64,000 bases of DNA from Brevundimonas terrae (GCF_011761985.1 NZ_JAASQT010000001.1:372001-436000); one strand, 5' to 3'. Shown: positions 1 through 9,530, counted from the stretch's first letter. Notes: generated by a model not told the origin, from the sequence alone. Translations and numbers: made by a program.

Positions 1-1
1 C

Positions 2-1015
2 GGCGGCAATCGTCCGGCAGCGGACAGCTTCTGGGTTTCAAACGCGCTGTATGACCTAGCTCACCGCAGTTTCAAGACATATGGCAAGCCCAGCCCTGTC
101 AGCTTTAGCGAACAGAACGGTTTTACCAAGCCGGATGTGATGCACTGGACCTGCCCCTTGCCGACCTATGCCAAGGGCGTCCCGAACATCTACACCTTCC
201 ACGACCTGATCCCCTTGCGCCTGCCCCATGCGACCATGGACGACAAGGAGGTGTTCATGGCCCAGTGTCAGGAAGTGGTGAAACGTGCCGATCACATCGC
301 CGTCGTGTCGGAAACGACCAAGCAGGACCTGATCCGTATCCTGAACGTGCCCGAGGAACGCATCACCAATACGTATCAGGCCGTTGATCTGCCAAAGTCT
401 CTGACCGAACGCCCTCAAGAGGATGTCGAAACCGAACTGGAAGGCATTTTCGGTTTAGGTTGGAAAAACTACTTCCTGCATTTCGGAGCTATCGAGCCCA
501 AGAAAAATCTGGGGCGCGTCGTCGAGGCCTATCTGGCTTCCGGCTCACAGACGCCACTGGTCCTGATTGGCGGAAATGGCTGGCTGGAAGCGGGCGAAGT
601 GGCTCTACTCAATCAGGTTAAGCGCGATGGTGGTCCCAGTGCCGACCGCATTCGCCAATATGAATACATGCCCTTCAGCCTGCTGGTCAGCCTGATCCGG
701 GGTGCCAAGGCCACCTTGTTCCCCTCGCTTTATGAGGGCTTCGGCCTGCCGGTGCTTGAATCGATGGCACTGGGCACAGCCGTATTGACCTCGACAGGCG
801 GTTCCTTGCCAGAGGTTGCGGGCGATGCTGCCATCATGGTCGATCCTTATGATGTGCGCGCCATGACGGTAGGCATCAGAACACTGGATGCGGATGATGC
901 GCTGCGTGATGATCTACAAGCCCGAGGCCTGATCCAGTCAGGACGCTTCAGTGTCGAGGCCTATCAACAGGCTCTGGCCGCCATGTATGCAAAGCTGGGC
1001 TTTGCAGCCACCTGA
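2..1015 (+). CDS. GT4-family glycosyltransferase (5' end outside window)
   Basis: The reading frame is open from the first bases of the window, so the N-terminus is missing. Visible are the inter-domain segment with FHDLIP, the donor-site segment EPKKN, and the EGFGLPVLES stretch, which is the E-x7-E nucleotide-sugar motif of GT-B retaining glycosyltransferases (GT4). It most likely adds a sugar to a surface polysaccharide in the cytoplasm, because it lies 7 bases upstream of a capsule-type protein and close to an ABC polysaccharide exporter. A similar enzyme is encoded at 30486-31748 and shares the HDLIP and E-x7-E segments. The sugar and acceptor cannot be read from the sequence. Confidence 0.85.
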   Translation, partial: GGNRPAADSFWVSNALYDLAHRSFKTYGKPSPVSFSEQNGFTKPDVMHWTCPLPTYAKGVPNIYTFHDLIPLRLPHATMDDKEVFMAQCQEVVKRADHIAVVSETTKQDLIRILNVPEERITNTYQAVDLPKSLTERPQEDVETELEGIFGLGWKNYFLHFGAIEPKKNLGRVVEAYLASGSQTPLVLIGGNGWLEAGEVALLNQVKRDGGPSADRIRQYEYMPFSLLVSLIRGAKATLFPSLYEGFGLPVLESMALGTAVLTSTGGSLPEVAGDAAIMVDPYDVRAMTVGIRTLDADDALRDDLQARGLIQSGRFSVEAYQQALAAMYAKLGFAAT

Positions 1016-1022
1016 TCCGTCC

Positions 1023-3176
1023 ATGACCACTGGCCCTGCCCCCTCCAAACGTGCGCTTCTCTTTCGCCTTCCGGGCGACGAATCTGCCCGGAATGCTGAA
1101 AAACTTGCCCGCACCGGCGAGCAGGCAGGGCTATGCGTCACCATGGTTCCCTACTGGCCGGATGGTCAGGCCGCATGGCACACCGAGACAACCCTTCTCG
1201 ATGCCGATATCGGCTCGGCACCTCGCGTCTCGGAGTTTGCCCTCCAGCGTCAATACGGCCTGACGCTGGATTTGCTGGAGCTTCTGGCACACAGCTTTGC
1301 CACCGAGGCGGCGACACCCGACTTGCTGCTTCCGGAAAGCATATGGCACCAGCACCTGCGTGGCATCGCTGTCCGGCTGATCGAGATGTTCGAGCGCGAA
1401 CGTCCCGATGTGATTTTCATTGCCCACGGGGCCGAAATCATTTCGCGCCTCATCACCGAGGTCGCCGCATTCAGAGGCATTCCAGCCCTATTTTGGGAAA
1501 GCGGTTTTTTCCCCGACCACCTTTATGTGGATGCACAGGCCCCGCATTTTTTCAGAGGTCTGTGCGCCAGCGATACCCAGCCAGTCTCCACTGAAATTAC
1601 CCCTGATACACACGCCTTCATCCATAACTGGCGACAGGCCAGACAAAGCAAATATCTTCAGGATAGCGCACACGATGCTGCGCTGCTGGAATGGAAGGCC
1701 CGCGACAGCCGCCCGGTTCTGTTTGTAGCCGGTCAGGTCCCTAGCGATGCCAATGCCGTTGTCGGCCTTGGCGAGCATAGCTCTCTGCAAGCGCTTTACG
1801 CCGCTACGATTGCCAAGCTGTCCTTGGACTGGCGCATCCTGTTCAAGCCGCACCCCAAGGCCGCCCCTGACGCCATTACCCTGCCGCGCACGATCGGCGA
1901 TGACCTGCTGGTCGCAGACATCGACATCCATACCGCGATAGAAAATAGCGACGCCGTCCTTGTCCATAGCTCCAATGCCGGTCTGGAAGCCGCCTTGAGG
2001 GGTAAGCCGGTGATCATGACCGGCCAGCCCATCTATAGCGGATACGGACTAACCTGTGGCCTTGGCGCTGGCGACAATCCCTTCAGTTCCGTCAACCTGA
2101 ACCCACCGCCCCCCGAGACTGTCGCTGTCGTGGTGCAGCACCTTCTGCATCACAGTCTGATCGCCGATGGTAACCACCAGCAGTTGCGCGACCGTCTACA
2201 GATCGCCCAGCCACCTGCGAGCCAACAGAGCCTGACCCCCTATTATTCGCAAAAGGTTCAGGATCTGGTTCTGGTAGCCCGTGCCCTACATGCACAGCTT
2301 CATCACACGCCAAAACTTGATCAGGCCTTGAGCCTGCTAAGCAGCTTCGAGCGTTCTACACTCTTCGAGCACACACCGGACACGGCGCTCTTCGCCCACC
2401 CGTACGGCGGGCCATGCGCCCCGCCATCAGTTCTAGCCGCCCATCCCGTTCGAGGAAATAAACAGGACGGGCTCACGACCCTGAGCATTCGGCTAGAAGA
2501 GTGCGCCTTCCCGCAGGCCTTTCTCGATCATGCCCTGAAGCAATATTGCGCACCGGTCCGGATTGGTTGCCGCCTGGATGTTTCAGCCGATCCCGCCAGT
2601 GCCCAGCGTTTTTCGTCAGATGATATTGCCTATATCTGCGCCGAGCTGCGCGGGCCGTACATATTGGTCGAGAACGATCCCGAGAATACAGACTATCGAC
2701 TTGTAACCCTGTGTGTCTCACCGCAAGGCATGCAAGTGCCGACAATCGACGCTACCGATTATATCGACTGGCACCTACCGCCTGAGGCCTTCAGCTATCC
2801 CGCCACAGTTCCAGCACCGAGCACGGGCCACGTCCCCCTGGATGGTGCATACCCCCACCTTCTATATGGCCCCTACCTGCCCCTCCCCAGCGGCCAGTGG
2901 GAGGTATCTTGGATACTGCCTTCTGCGTCCTGGTACGACTTTGCCAAGAGCATGCTGGCGTGGCCCCGCTGGAAACGTCTGAAGATGGAAATCATCGAAC
3001 ATAGGCTGGATCAGGCAACCAAGGTATCATCGACACCTTTCTTTAAATTCCGGACGAGATTGGCTCCTAAACAGCAGGCCAACTACGAGTTCAGAACAAA
3101 ATGGCCCATGGCACCGACTGCCACTTCGTCTCCTAGACCCATTTTTTTAGGTATCTGGATAAAGCATCTAAAATAA
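1023..3176 (+). CDS. Capsule polysaccharide synthesis protein with KpsC/KpsS-type domain and C-terminal extension
   Basis: The protein has about 717 residues. I chose the ATG at 1023 because it follows the upstream stop by 7 bases and removes an unlikely N-terminal extension. The middle carries KPHPKA and, further on, VHSSNAGLEAALRGKPVI followed by GYGLT, which is the pattern of capsule-synthesis (PF05159, Kdo-transferase-like) proteins. It is probably a cytoplasmic glycosyl- or Kdo-transferase building the capsule linker or chain. From about residue 600 to the end lies a separate beta-rich part starting YGPYLPLPSGQW (Y615). A similar pattern recurs in the small protein at 3259-3669. No signal peptide is seen. 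Family assignment is good; the precise reaction is unknown. Confidence 0.7.
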   Translation: MTTGPAPSKRALLFRLPGDESARNAEKLARTGEQAGLCVTMVPYWPDGQAAWHTETTLLDADIGSAPRVSEFALQRQYGLTLDLLELLAHSFATEAATPDLLLPESIWHQHLRGIAVRLIEMFERERPDVIFIAHGAEIISRLITEVAAFRGIPALFWESGFFPDHLYVDAQAPHFFRGLCASDTQPVSTEITPDTHAFIHNWRQARQSKYLQDSAHDAALLEWKARDSRPVLFVAGQVPSDANAVVGLGEHSSLQALYAATIAKLSLDWRILFKPHPKAAPDAITLPRTIGDDLLVADIDIHTAIENSDAVLVHSSNAGLEAALRGKPVIMTGQPIYSGYGLTCGLGAGDNPFSSVNLNPPPPETVAVVVQHLLHHSLIADGNHQQLRDRLQIAQPPASQQSLTPYYSQKVQDLVLVARALHAQLHHTPKLDQALSLLSSFERSTLFEHTPDTALFAHPYGGPCAPPSVLAAHPVRGNKQDGLTTLSIRLEECAFPQAFLDHALKQYCAPVRIGCRLDVSADPASAQRFSSDDIAYICAELRGPYILVENDPENTDYRLVTLCVSPQGMQVPTIDATDYIDWHLPPEAFSYPATVPAPSTGHVPLDGAYPHLLYGPYLPLPSGQWEVSWILPSASWYDFAKSMLAWPRWKRLKMEIIEHRLDQATKVSSTPFFKFRTRLAPKQQANYEFRTKWPMAPTATSSPRPIFLGIWIKHLK

Positions 3177-3202
3177 CCAATATGGCAATGCAGTCATATT
3201 GG
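3177..3202. terminator. Inverted repeat between convergent genes
   Basis: CCAATATG (3177-3184) and CATATTGG (3195-3202) form a perfect 8-bp stem with a 10-base loop immediately after the stop of the upstream gene. The next gene converges from the other side. The T-run is weak, so its function as an intrinsic terminator is inferred from position. Confidence 0.4.
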
Positions 3203-3258
3203 ATTGGTTTACGCTCGCTTCACCGAGCGCGGCCAATTTAACTTGACAGGATCAAGCT

Positions 3259-3669
3259 TTACTGGCGCGTAACTTGCACGCCAAGAAACTCAAACTCACC
3301 GCCAAGAGAACTTTGATTCAAAATTATACGAAGTTCCGTTTTTTCGGTTTCGTTCGTTTCAAATTCAATATCGAATTCAAATATTCCGGGCTTACCCGCT
3401 CGAAATTCATGTCGGCTATAGTTAGATTTTTGACCAAACTCGATCGCAAATTGATGGCGGCAAGCCCACTCATCCATACTAAACCTAGCCTTCGCCACCC
3501 ATCGTCCAGGCGGTAGCTCCTGATAAGGCCCCCACACCAAGCAGCGGGCACGCCCGACTATATCCATTTTATTGATACGTTCGCGTTGAACAAGTCCGCG
3601 ATCATTATATCGGAAACGCTCAACACCCCAATTTTGAGCGTCGATAACTGTGCCTGAGTGCGCGTTCAT
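3259..3669 (-). CDS. Unrecognised small protein of the polysaccharide export locus
   Basis: The protein has 136 residues, no signal peptide and no membrane segment. It alternates short hydrophobic and charged stretches as in a beta-sandwich. Its segment W46-GPYQELPPGRW resembles YGPYLPLPSGQW in the C-terminal part of the protein at 1023-3176, and both are followed by a further beta-rich stretch with an FR-containing segment. It is the last gene of the KpsM-KpsE-KpsT operon and starts 2 bases after the KpsT-like stop. The gene is visibly more AT-rich than its neighbours, which hints at transfer. It could be a polysaccharide-binding or modifying accessory protein; I do not recognise the family. 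Confidence 0.6.
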   Translation of the reverse strand: MNAHSGTVIDAQNWGVERFRYNDRGLVQRERINKMDIVGRARCLVWGPYQELPPGRWVAKARFSMDEWACRHQFAIEFGQKSNYSRHEFRAGKPGIFEFDIEFETNETEKTELRIILNQSSLGGEFEFLGVQVTRQ

Positions 3670-3671
3670 GT

Positions 3672-4382
3672 CTAAATCGCTTTCAGCCAGCTATAGACGT
3701 CGAGCGCTTCTTCCACGTCGTCGAATATTCTTGACTGCCCGCTTTCGATAAGTAGGGCACGGTCGCAAATATCCAGAACAAGCTTGGTGTTGTGTGAAGC
3801 AATCATAAAAGCGCGGTCTGCACGTTTTTCAAAAAGTTCCTGATTACATTTCTTTTGAAAACGGGCATCACCGACGGCCACAAGCTCGTCGATCAGATAA
3901 CAATCGAATTCGATCGCAAGCGACAAACCGAATGCCAAGCGCGCCCTCATACCCGAGGAGTAATGCTTGGCCGGTTCTTCTAGCGCCTTGCCCAATTCGG
4001 CAAACGCATCGACGCGCTCCAAGGTCTCGCGATAGTCTTTCTGGTGCAGGCGCGCCAGAAAGCGAATATTGTCGAGGCCGGACAAGCTTCCCTGAAACCC
4101 ACCCGAAAAGCCAATGGGCCAGGACGAGCTCATCCGCCAGTCAATCGTGCCGCTGGTCACCGGCAACACGCCACCCAGCATCTTGATGAGCGTTGACTTT
4201 CCCTGACCATTACGGCCCAGGATTGCCATCCGCTCTCCACGTTCGAGATCGAAACTCAGCCCCGAAAAAACAGTACGGTTTGCGTGTTTATAGGCCTTGG
4301 ACACATTGCGTACACGCAAACCTGCCGGTGGAGCCAAGCCATCTTGCGTCACTCTTGGCGATGCTCCCGCAAGCCCGCCCAT
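3672..4382 (-). CDS. kpsT: Polysaccharide ABC exporter, ATP-binding subunit (KpsT-like)
   Basis: This ATPase drives export of capsule-type polysaccharide through the KpsM-like permease at the inner membrane. Walker A is GRNGQGKST, the signature is YSSGMRARL, and Walker B is CYLIDELVAVGD, with a switch histidine in IASHNT. The short length (236 aa) and the LVAVGD variant are typical of the KpsT/TagH group. Two starts are possible: the ATG at 4382, overlapping the upstream gene by 34 bases, or a GTG at 4350-4352 that makes a GTGA overlap with the KpsE-like stop and has GGAG upstream. The GTG looks more natural for this tightly coupled operon. Confidence 0.9.
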   Translation of the reverse strand: MGGLAGASPRVTQDGLAPPAGLRVRNVSKAYKHANRTVFSGLSFDLERGERMAILGRNGQGKSTLIKMLGGVLPVTSGTIDWRMSSSWPIGFSGGFQGSLSGLDNIRFLARLHQKDYRETLERVDAFAELGKALEEPAKHYSSGMRARLAFGLSLAIEFDCYLIDELVAVGDARFQKKCNQELFEKRADRAFMIASHNTKLVLDICDRALLIESGQSRIFDDVEEALDVYSWLKAI

Positions 4383-5512
4383 AGCAAGCGTCCCAGCACA
4401 TAGATGATGAAGCTGCTCAGGAAGACGATCAGAATAGAACGCAGACGATGCGGTTGGGTCGACTTATCAGACAGGTTCGGTTCCACGATCCTGTCCAGAT
4501 ACAGCTTCTGGCGTCGTGCGGATTGCTGGGCCGTAATCAAGCCCGCCGAAGCTTCGGTAAGAGCGCGGTCTGCCAATTCACGTTGCAGGACAAGTCCTTC
4601 ATAGGCGGAGAGCTTGGGGACCAGAGATTCTGCCTCGCCTACCAGCTCGGCCCGAGCCTCGGCGATTTGGCCCTCATAGGCCGACAGTCGCCCGGCCAGA
4701 ATAGGGATTTGCGGACTTTGGGGAGCCGAACGACGCAGTTCGGACAGTTCTGCCCTGATACCTGCTGCCGTCGCCAACAGGCCCGAGATCAACTGCGTCG
4801 ATTCAGCAGCCGTCATCTGCGGATCTACAAAGCGCTCACGATTACGAAACTCCGTCAGTTGCGCCTGAACCAAGCTACGTTTGGCTGTCGCATCCTGAAC
4901 GGCCTGTTCCGCATCGACGACCGCATCTTTCGCAGCCCGTTCGTTCAGGCGGTTTACCAGTTGCTCGCCTGCGGCAAGCAAGGCCAGATTGAGGTTGCGT
5001 GCGTCCTGCGGGGTGAATGCCTGCACGGAAAGCTTGGTAATGCCGCTGGTGCCATTATAGGTCACCTTCACATAACGCTTTAGCGTCTTGTAACGACCTT
5101 CATCTGTCTCGCCTGAAAAAATGCCCGGGTGCCGCGAGAATATGTCTGCACCATTGCGGGTAAACACCTCGTCAAGGTTGAACTCTTGATGGAGTTGCTT
5201 GGCAGCATCGCGCGACGTGACAAAGTCCTGCACGGCAAAAGATTCAGAAGTGCCTGCCGACAAACCAACATTCTGCAGAACCAAGCCGAGATTATTGGGT
5301 CGCGACGCATCCGTTTTGCGCACCGTAAAATGGGCCTCGGACACATAGCGCGGTGAGGCTATTACGCCCCAATACAGGCATGCCAACACCGTTGGAACAC
5401 CCACAACCAAGGCCAGTCCCACAGGGATACGCTTGCTCAACCGTGCAAGGTTCGACTTGGGAGGCTGCACCTTGCCGGGCAAGCCTCCAACATAACGAAG
5501 CTGATCAGTCAT
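4349..5512 (-). CDS. kpsE: Capsule export inner-membrane protein (KpsE/Wzz-like)
   Basis: The protein has about 387 residues with one membrane segment near residues 30-50, a long periplasmic part rich in heptad-like alpha-helix (about 180-340), and a second membrane segment near the C-terminus. This is the polysaccharide co-polymerase/KpsE architecture that links the ABC exporter to the outer-membrane OPX channel. I prefer the ATG at 5512 (MTDQLRY) to a TTG three codons upstream. It sits between the KpsM-like and KpsT-like genes. Its likely outer-membrane partner is the OPX lipoprotein encoded at 31779-32903. Confidence 0.85.
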   Translation of the reverse strand: MTDQLRYVGGLPGKVQPPKSNLARLSKRIPVGLALVVGVPTVLACLYWGVIASPRYVSEAHFTVRKTDASRPNNLGLVLQNVGLSAGTSESFAVQDFVTSRDAAKQLHQEFNLDEVFTRNGADIFSRHPGIFSGETDEGRYKTLKRYVKVTYNGTSGITKLSVQAFTPQDARNLNLALLAAGEQLVNRLNERAAKDAVVDAEQAVQDATAKRSLVQAQLTEFRNRERFVDPQMTAAESTQLISGLLATAAGIRAELSELRRSAPQSPQIPILAGRLSAYEGQIAEARAELVGEAESLVPKLSAYEGLVLQRELADRALTEASAGLITAQQSARRQKLYLDRIVEPNLSDKSTQPHRLRSILIVFLSSFIIYVLGRLLWAGLREHRQE

Positions 5513-5536
5513 AAAGCCCAACTTATCCCAAATTTT

Positions 5537-6313
5537 CTAGTCCACATCGAGATAACCCTCGGCATTACGGAGCAGAAGCAGTCCCGCCAGTAAAAGCACA
5601 AGTGCAGACCCTATGGCATAACCAACGTTAAAATGAGTCGTCACTATATCACCGAAAATACCGGCCCTTACCATTTCCACCGCATTGGGAAACGGCACCA
5701 GCAAGTATTTTTCACGCGCAGCTTCCGGCAACCAGTCGATCATGAAAAACACGCCGGATAGGGGGATCATGGCGTAACTGACCAAGGGAACGAGACGTTC
5801 CATAACATCAGAACGCATCGCAAGGCCTGAAAGTATGTAGCCCGTCCCCGTGGCCATCAGCCACATCAGGAACCAGCCCCCATACAGGTACAGCCAATCA
5901 CTGGGCGCTCCCACCTGATGAAGCACCACCAAGGCCACATACACAACGATAAAGGCCAGTGTCGTACCGGCTAGTTCCAGTACCGAACGAGACACGAAGA
6001 AATGCATCGGACTGATCGCCCGATGGTACAGCAAGCCAATATTTGAATTAACTGCGCTAATGCTGAAGCTGATGCTGTGCCTCAACAAGATGAGACACAT
6101 ATAGCCACTCATTACGAATGGCGCGACAGCCACATCTGACTGTCCACGATGCCGGATAAAAACCCACATCAGTATCACGCCGACGCAAAAAAGCAGGGGC
6201 TCGCCGATCAACCACAAAAAGCCACCGCCACGACGTCCGTAGCGAGTGGCCATTTCGCGCATCATGAGCGCACCGATGATCTGGGATTGCCTGGATAGGA
6301 ATGCGCGGATCAT
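5537..6313 (-). CDS. kpsM: Polysaccharide ABC exporter, permease subunit (KpsM-like)
   Basis: This ABC-2 type membrane protein has about six hydrophobic segments and begins MIRAFLSRQ, followed by the amphipathic MMREMATRYGRRGGGFLW stretch that is characteristic of KpsM/Wzm proteins. It forms the inner-membrane channel used with the KpsT-like ATPase. The ATG at 6313 gives 258 residues, the usual length for the family. An upstream in-frame ATG at 6349 would add 12 residues but has a poorer ribosome site. It is the first gene of an operon kpsM-kpsE-kpsT-unknown running leftwards. Confidence 0.85.
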   Translation of the reverse strand: MIRAFLSRQSQIIGALMMREMATRYGRRGGGFLWLIGEPLLFCVGVILMWVFIRHRGQSDVAVAPFVMSGYMCLILLRHSISFSISAVNSNIGLLYHRAISPMHFFVSRSVLELAGTTLAFIVVYVALVVLHQVGAPSDWLYLYGGWFLMWLMATGTGYILSGLAMRSDVMERLVPLVSYAMIPLSGVFFMIDWLPEAAREKYLLVPFPNAVEMVRAGIFGDIVTTHFNVGYAIGSALVLLLAGLLLLRNAEGYLDVD

Positions 6314-6351
6314 CAGGAATCCAAGAGTTTCGCCCGCAGTTGCGAACATAT

Positions 6352-6381
6352 GGTGCCAAGGAAGGTAATTTCCTCGGCACC
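6352..6381. terminator. Imperfect hairpin between putA and the kpsM-like gene
   Basis: GGTGCC-A-AGGAA pairs with TTCCT-C-GGCACC to give an 11-bp stem with one internal mismatch. It lies downstream of the putA stop and just ahead of the kpsM-like start. There is no good T-run, so a terminator role is a guess from position. Confidence 0.35.
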
Positions 6382-6413
6382 ATAACTACGGCGAACCGAA
6401 ACGCAACGTCCAG

Positions 6414-9400
6414 TTACAGGTTCAGCAGTGCCGGATCACCGCCTTGGGCGGCGATGTTGATGCTGATGGCCTTTTCGGAGGCGTAGCGGATCAGGCTGTT
6501 GGGGCCGCCGGCCTTGGGGCCGGTGCCCGACAGGCCTTCGCCGCCGAACGGCTGGACGCCGACGACTGCGCCGATGATCGAGCGGTTCACATAGACATTG
6601 CCCGCCGGAACCAGTGCCATCACTTCTTCAGCGAAGGCGTCGATACGGCTGTGTACGCCCAGCGTCAGGCCAAAGCCGCGCGCCGCCAGTGCCGATGCCG
6701 TTTCCTTCAGCTTCTTCGCGTCATAGCGATAGACGTGCAGGATCGGGCCGAACACTTCGCGCTCCAAGAAGTCCGGCGTCGGGATTTCGGCGATGACCGG
6801 CGCGAACAGGTCACCCTTGGCGGCATCCGCCGGCAGGGTGCCGCGTGCGATGATCTTGGCTTCTTTTTCCAGACGCGCGACGTGCTTTTCGAGGTTCTCG
6901 CGGCTTTCGGCATCGATCACCGGACCGATATCGGTCTTGGGATCAGACGGATCAGCGATGACCTGAACGGCCAGAGCGCCCTTCAGACCCTCGATGAGAG
7001 CATCGGCGGCTTCATGCGGCACATAGAGGATGCGCAGGGCCGAGCAACGCTGACCAGCCGAGCCGAAGGCCGACAGGATCACGTCGTCGATGATCTGTTC
7101 TTTCAGGGCCGTCGTATCCACGAACATGCCGTTCAGGCCGCCGGTTTCGGCGATGAACGGGATGATCGGGCCTTGGCGGTTAGCCAGACCACGGTTGATG
7201 GCGTTGGCGGTGTCGGTGCCGCCGGTGAAGGCCACACCGTCAATCATCGGGTGCGAGGTCAGAGCCACGCCCACTGTCTCGCCACGGCCCGGAACGAGGG
7301 CCAGCAGGTCAGGGTTCAGGCCAGCCTTGTAATACAGGCGCACCGCTTCGGCGGCGACCAGCGGGGTCTGCTCGGCAGGCTTGGCCACGACAGCATTACC
7401 CGCCGCCAGTGCCGCAGCGATCTGGCCGGTGAAGATGGCCAGCGGGAAGTTCCACGGGCTGATGGCAGCGAAGACGCCACGGCCATGCAGGACCAGTTGG
7501 TTCACTTCGCCCGTCGGGCCCTTCAGCGTCTCGCGACCGCCAAAGTCGCGCTCGGCCAGCATGGCGTAATAGCGCAGGAAATCGACGGCTTCGCGAACCT
7601 CGGCCACGCCGTCGTTCAGCGTCTTACCCGCTTCGCGCGACAGGATGGCGACCATGCGGTCCATGTCGGCTTCGAGCGTATCGGCCATGGCGCGCAGAAC
7701 CGGCGCACGACCGGAACCCAGCAGCTTGTCCCACGCCACCTGTGCTTCGGCGGCTTTACGAACAGCCTGATCGACCTGTTCCGGCGTCGCGTCCGAGGTT
7801 TTGCCGACGACCTGAGCGCGGTCATACGGGTTGGTCACGTCCTGAGCATTTGTACCGCCCAGCAGTTTGCCACCGATGATCGGGCCCGCCGTCAGCGTCT
7901 CGGCATCCACAGCCTTAAGCGCCACAGCATGGGCGTCGCGGGCTTCAGCGGTCGAATAGTCGCGGCCAAGGGAGTTCTGGCGGTCACCGTAGATGTTCAT
8001 GGGTACTGCAATCTTGGGATGGCGGTCGGGCTGGGCCTCGACGGCAGTGATAGGATCGGCGGCCACATCAGCGGCCGGTACGCGCTCGTCCAGCAGGGCG
8101 TGCACGAAGGAGGAGTTGGCACCGTTTTCAAGCAGACGGCGCACCAGATAGGGCAGCAGCTCTTCGTGGCCACCGACCGGTGCATAGGCGCGGACAATCA
8201 GCTTCTCGTCCGACCACAGGCTGTTGCCTGCTTCGTACAGAGCCTCGCCCATACCGTGCAGGCGCTGGTGCTCGATGGTGACGTTACGGTCACGCGCCAT
8301 ACGTCGAACAGCGGCCAGAGTGTGCGCATTGTGGGTCGCGAACTGGCAATAGATGTGAGGCGCAGCCTCGATCATCATGCGCGCGCAAACCAGATAATTC
8401 AGGTCGGTTGCGGGCTTGGTGGTGAACACCGGATAGTCGGTGCGGCCATTGACCTGCGCCAGCTTGATCTCGGTGTCCCAATAGGCACCCTTGACCAGAC
8501 GCACCATCAGGCGACGGTTGGTGCGCTTGGACAGGTCGATCAGCGACTGGATCGTTTCGGTCGTGCGCTTCTGATAGGCTTGGACCGCAAGGCCAAGGCC
8601 CTTCCAGTTGCCCAGCGACGGCTCGGCGCACAGGCGCTCCAGCAGCTTCAGCGACAGCGCCAGACGGTCGGCCTCTTCGGCGTCGATCGTATAGTTGATG
8701 TCATATTTAGCGGCGATCTGCGCCAGACGCAGGATGCGCGGATAGAGCTCTTCCCAGACGCGGTCTTCCTGTACGGCCTGATAGCGCGGCGACAGGGCCG
8801 ACAGCTTGACCGACACACCGTGACCGACCTCGGGGCCTTGGCCCGTTGCGGTCTTGCCGACAGCCTCGATGGCATCGGCATAGATTTTTTCGTAACGCTC
8901 GGCATCGGCGACCGTGCGGGCCCCTTCGCCCAGCATGTCGAAGCTGCACAGCCAGCCTTCTTTATCCGAACGCTTCAGGGCACCCTCGATCGTGCGGCCA
9001 ACTACGAACTGCTCGCCCATGATCTTCACAGCCGTACCCACGGCCTGACGAATCACCGGCTCGCCCAGACGTCCGGCAATGCGCTTCAGATAGTTGGGCA
9101 GGTCGCGCTTGATCTCGTCTTCCGGCTCGACCAGCTTGCCCGCAATCATCAGGCCGAAGCTGGAGAAGTTGACCAGAGCGCTGTCCGACTGGCCCATATG
9201 GCTGGCCCAGTCGGCCGAGCCGATCTTCTCGGAGATCAGGCGGTCGCGCGTCATCGAATCCGGCGTCCGCAGCAGGGCTTCGGCCAGCGTCATCAGGGCC
9301 AGACCCTCTTGAGTGCCCAGCGAGAACTCCTGTAAGAAGCTTTCGACTACGCCCTGTTTCTTCTGGCTCTGGCGCGCATGCTCGACCAAGGCGGTCGCCT

Positions 9401-9530
9401 CGGCCAGAACCGTGGCGCGCTCGGCCGGACTCAGGTGAGGACGCGACAAAAGGTCAGCAACGGTTTCACGCTCATCGCGGAACTTGTTACGATCCAAGTC
9501 GTCCCAGTGGCGCAGTTCACTCGGCTTCAT
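6414..9530 (-). CDS. putA: Bifunctional proline dehydrogenase / L-glutamate gamma-semialdehyde dehydrogenase
   Basis: PutA oxidises proline to P5C with FAD and then to glutamate with NAD. At 1038 residues it is a short PutA without the N-terminal ribbon-helix-helix repressor domain of enteric PutA (about 1320 aa). The FAD-barrel proline dehydrogenase occupies about residues 100-480, with RLVKGAYWD and the C-terminal barrel segment. The aldehyde dehydrogenase part occupies about 540-1000, with the ETGG glutamate motif and GQRCSAL, whose catalytic cysteine is C829. Since it lacks the DNA-binding part, it cannot repress itself like E. coli PutA. No Lrp-type regulator is adjacent. It is flanked by unrelated envelope genes and is probably monocistronic. 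Confidence 0.97.
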   Translation of the reverse strand: MKPSELRHWDDLDRNKFRDERETVADLLSRPHLSPAERATVLAEATALVEHARQSQKKQGVVESFLQEFSLGTQEGLALMTLAEALLRTPDSMTRDRLISEKIGSADWASHMGQSDSALVNFSSFGLMIAGKLVEPEDEIKRDLPNYLKRIAGRLGEPVIRQAVGTAVKIMGEQFVVGRTIEGALKRSDKEGWLCSFDMLGEGARTVADAERYEKIYADAIEAVGKTATGQGPEVGHGVSVKLSALSPRYQAVQEDRVWEELYPRILRLAQIAAKYDINYTIDAEEADRLALSLKLLERLCAEPSLGNWKGLGLAVQAYQKRTTETIQSLIDLSKRTNRRLMVRLVKGAYWDTEIKLAQVNGRTDYPVFTTKPATDLNYLVCARMMIEAAPHIYCQFATHNAHTLAAVRRMARDRNVTIEHQRLHGMGEALYEAGNSLWSDEKLIVRAYAPVGGHEELLPYLVRRLLENGANSSFVHALLDERVPAADVAADPITAVEAQPDRHPKIAVPMNIYGDRQNSLGRDYSTAEARDAHAVALKAVDAETLTAGPIIGGKLLGGTNAQDVTNPYDRAQVVGKTSDATPEQVDQAVRKAAEAQVAWDKLLGSGRAPVLRAMADTLEADMDRMVAILSREAGKTLNDGVAEVREAVDFLRYYAMLAERDFGGRETLKGPTGEVNQLVLHGRGVFAAISPWNFPLAIFTGQIAAALAAGNAVVAKPAEQTPLVAAEAVRLYYKAGLNPDLLALVPGRGETVGVALTSHPMIDGVAFTGGTDTANAINRGLANRQGPIIPFIAETGGLNGMFVDTTALKEQIIDDVILSAFGSAGQRCSALRILYVPHEAADALIEGLKGALAVQVIADPSDPKTDIGPVIDAESRENLEKHVARLEKEAKIIARGTLPADAAKGDLFAPVIAEIPTPDFLEREVFGPILHVYRYDAKKLKETASALAARGFGLTLGVHSRIDAFAEEVMALVPAGNVYVNRSIIGAVVGVQPFGGEGLSGTGPKAGGPNSLIRYASEKAISINIAAQGGDPALLNL

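Noticed and set aside
6444..9335. 963-codon plus-strand frame opposite putA
   Set aside because: A shadow of the high-GC putA gene. The composition is rich in Arg, Gly, Gln and Asp and no domain is seen.
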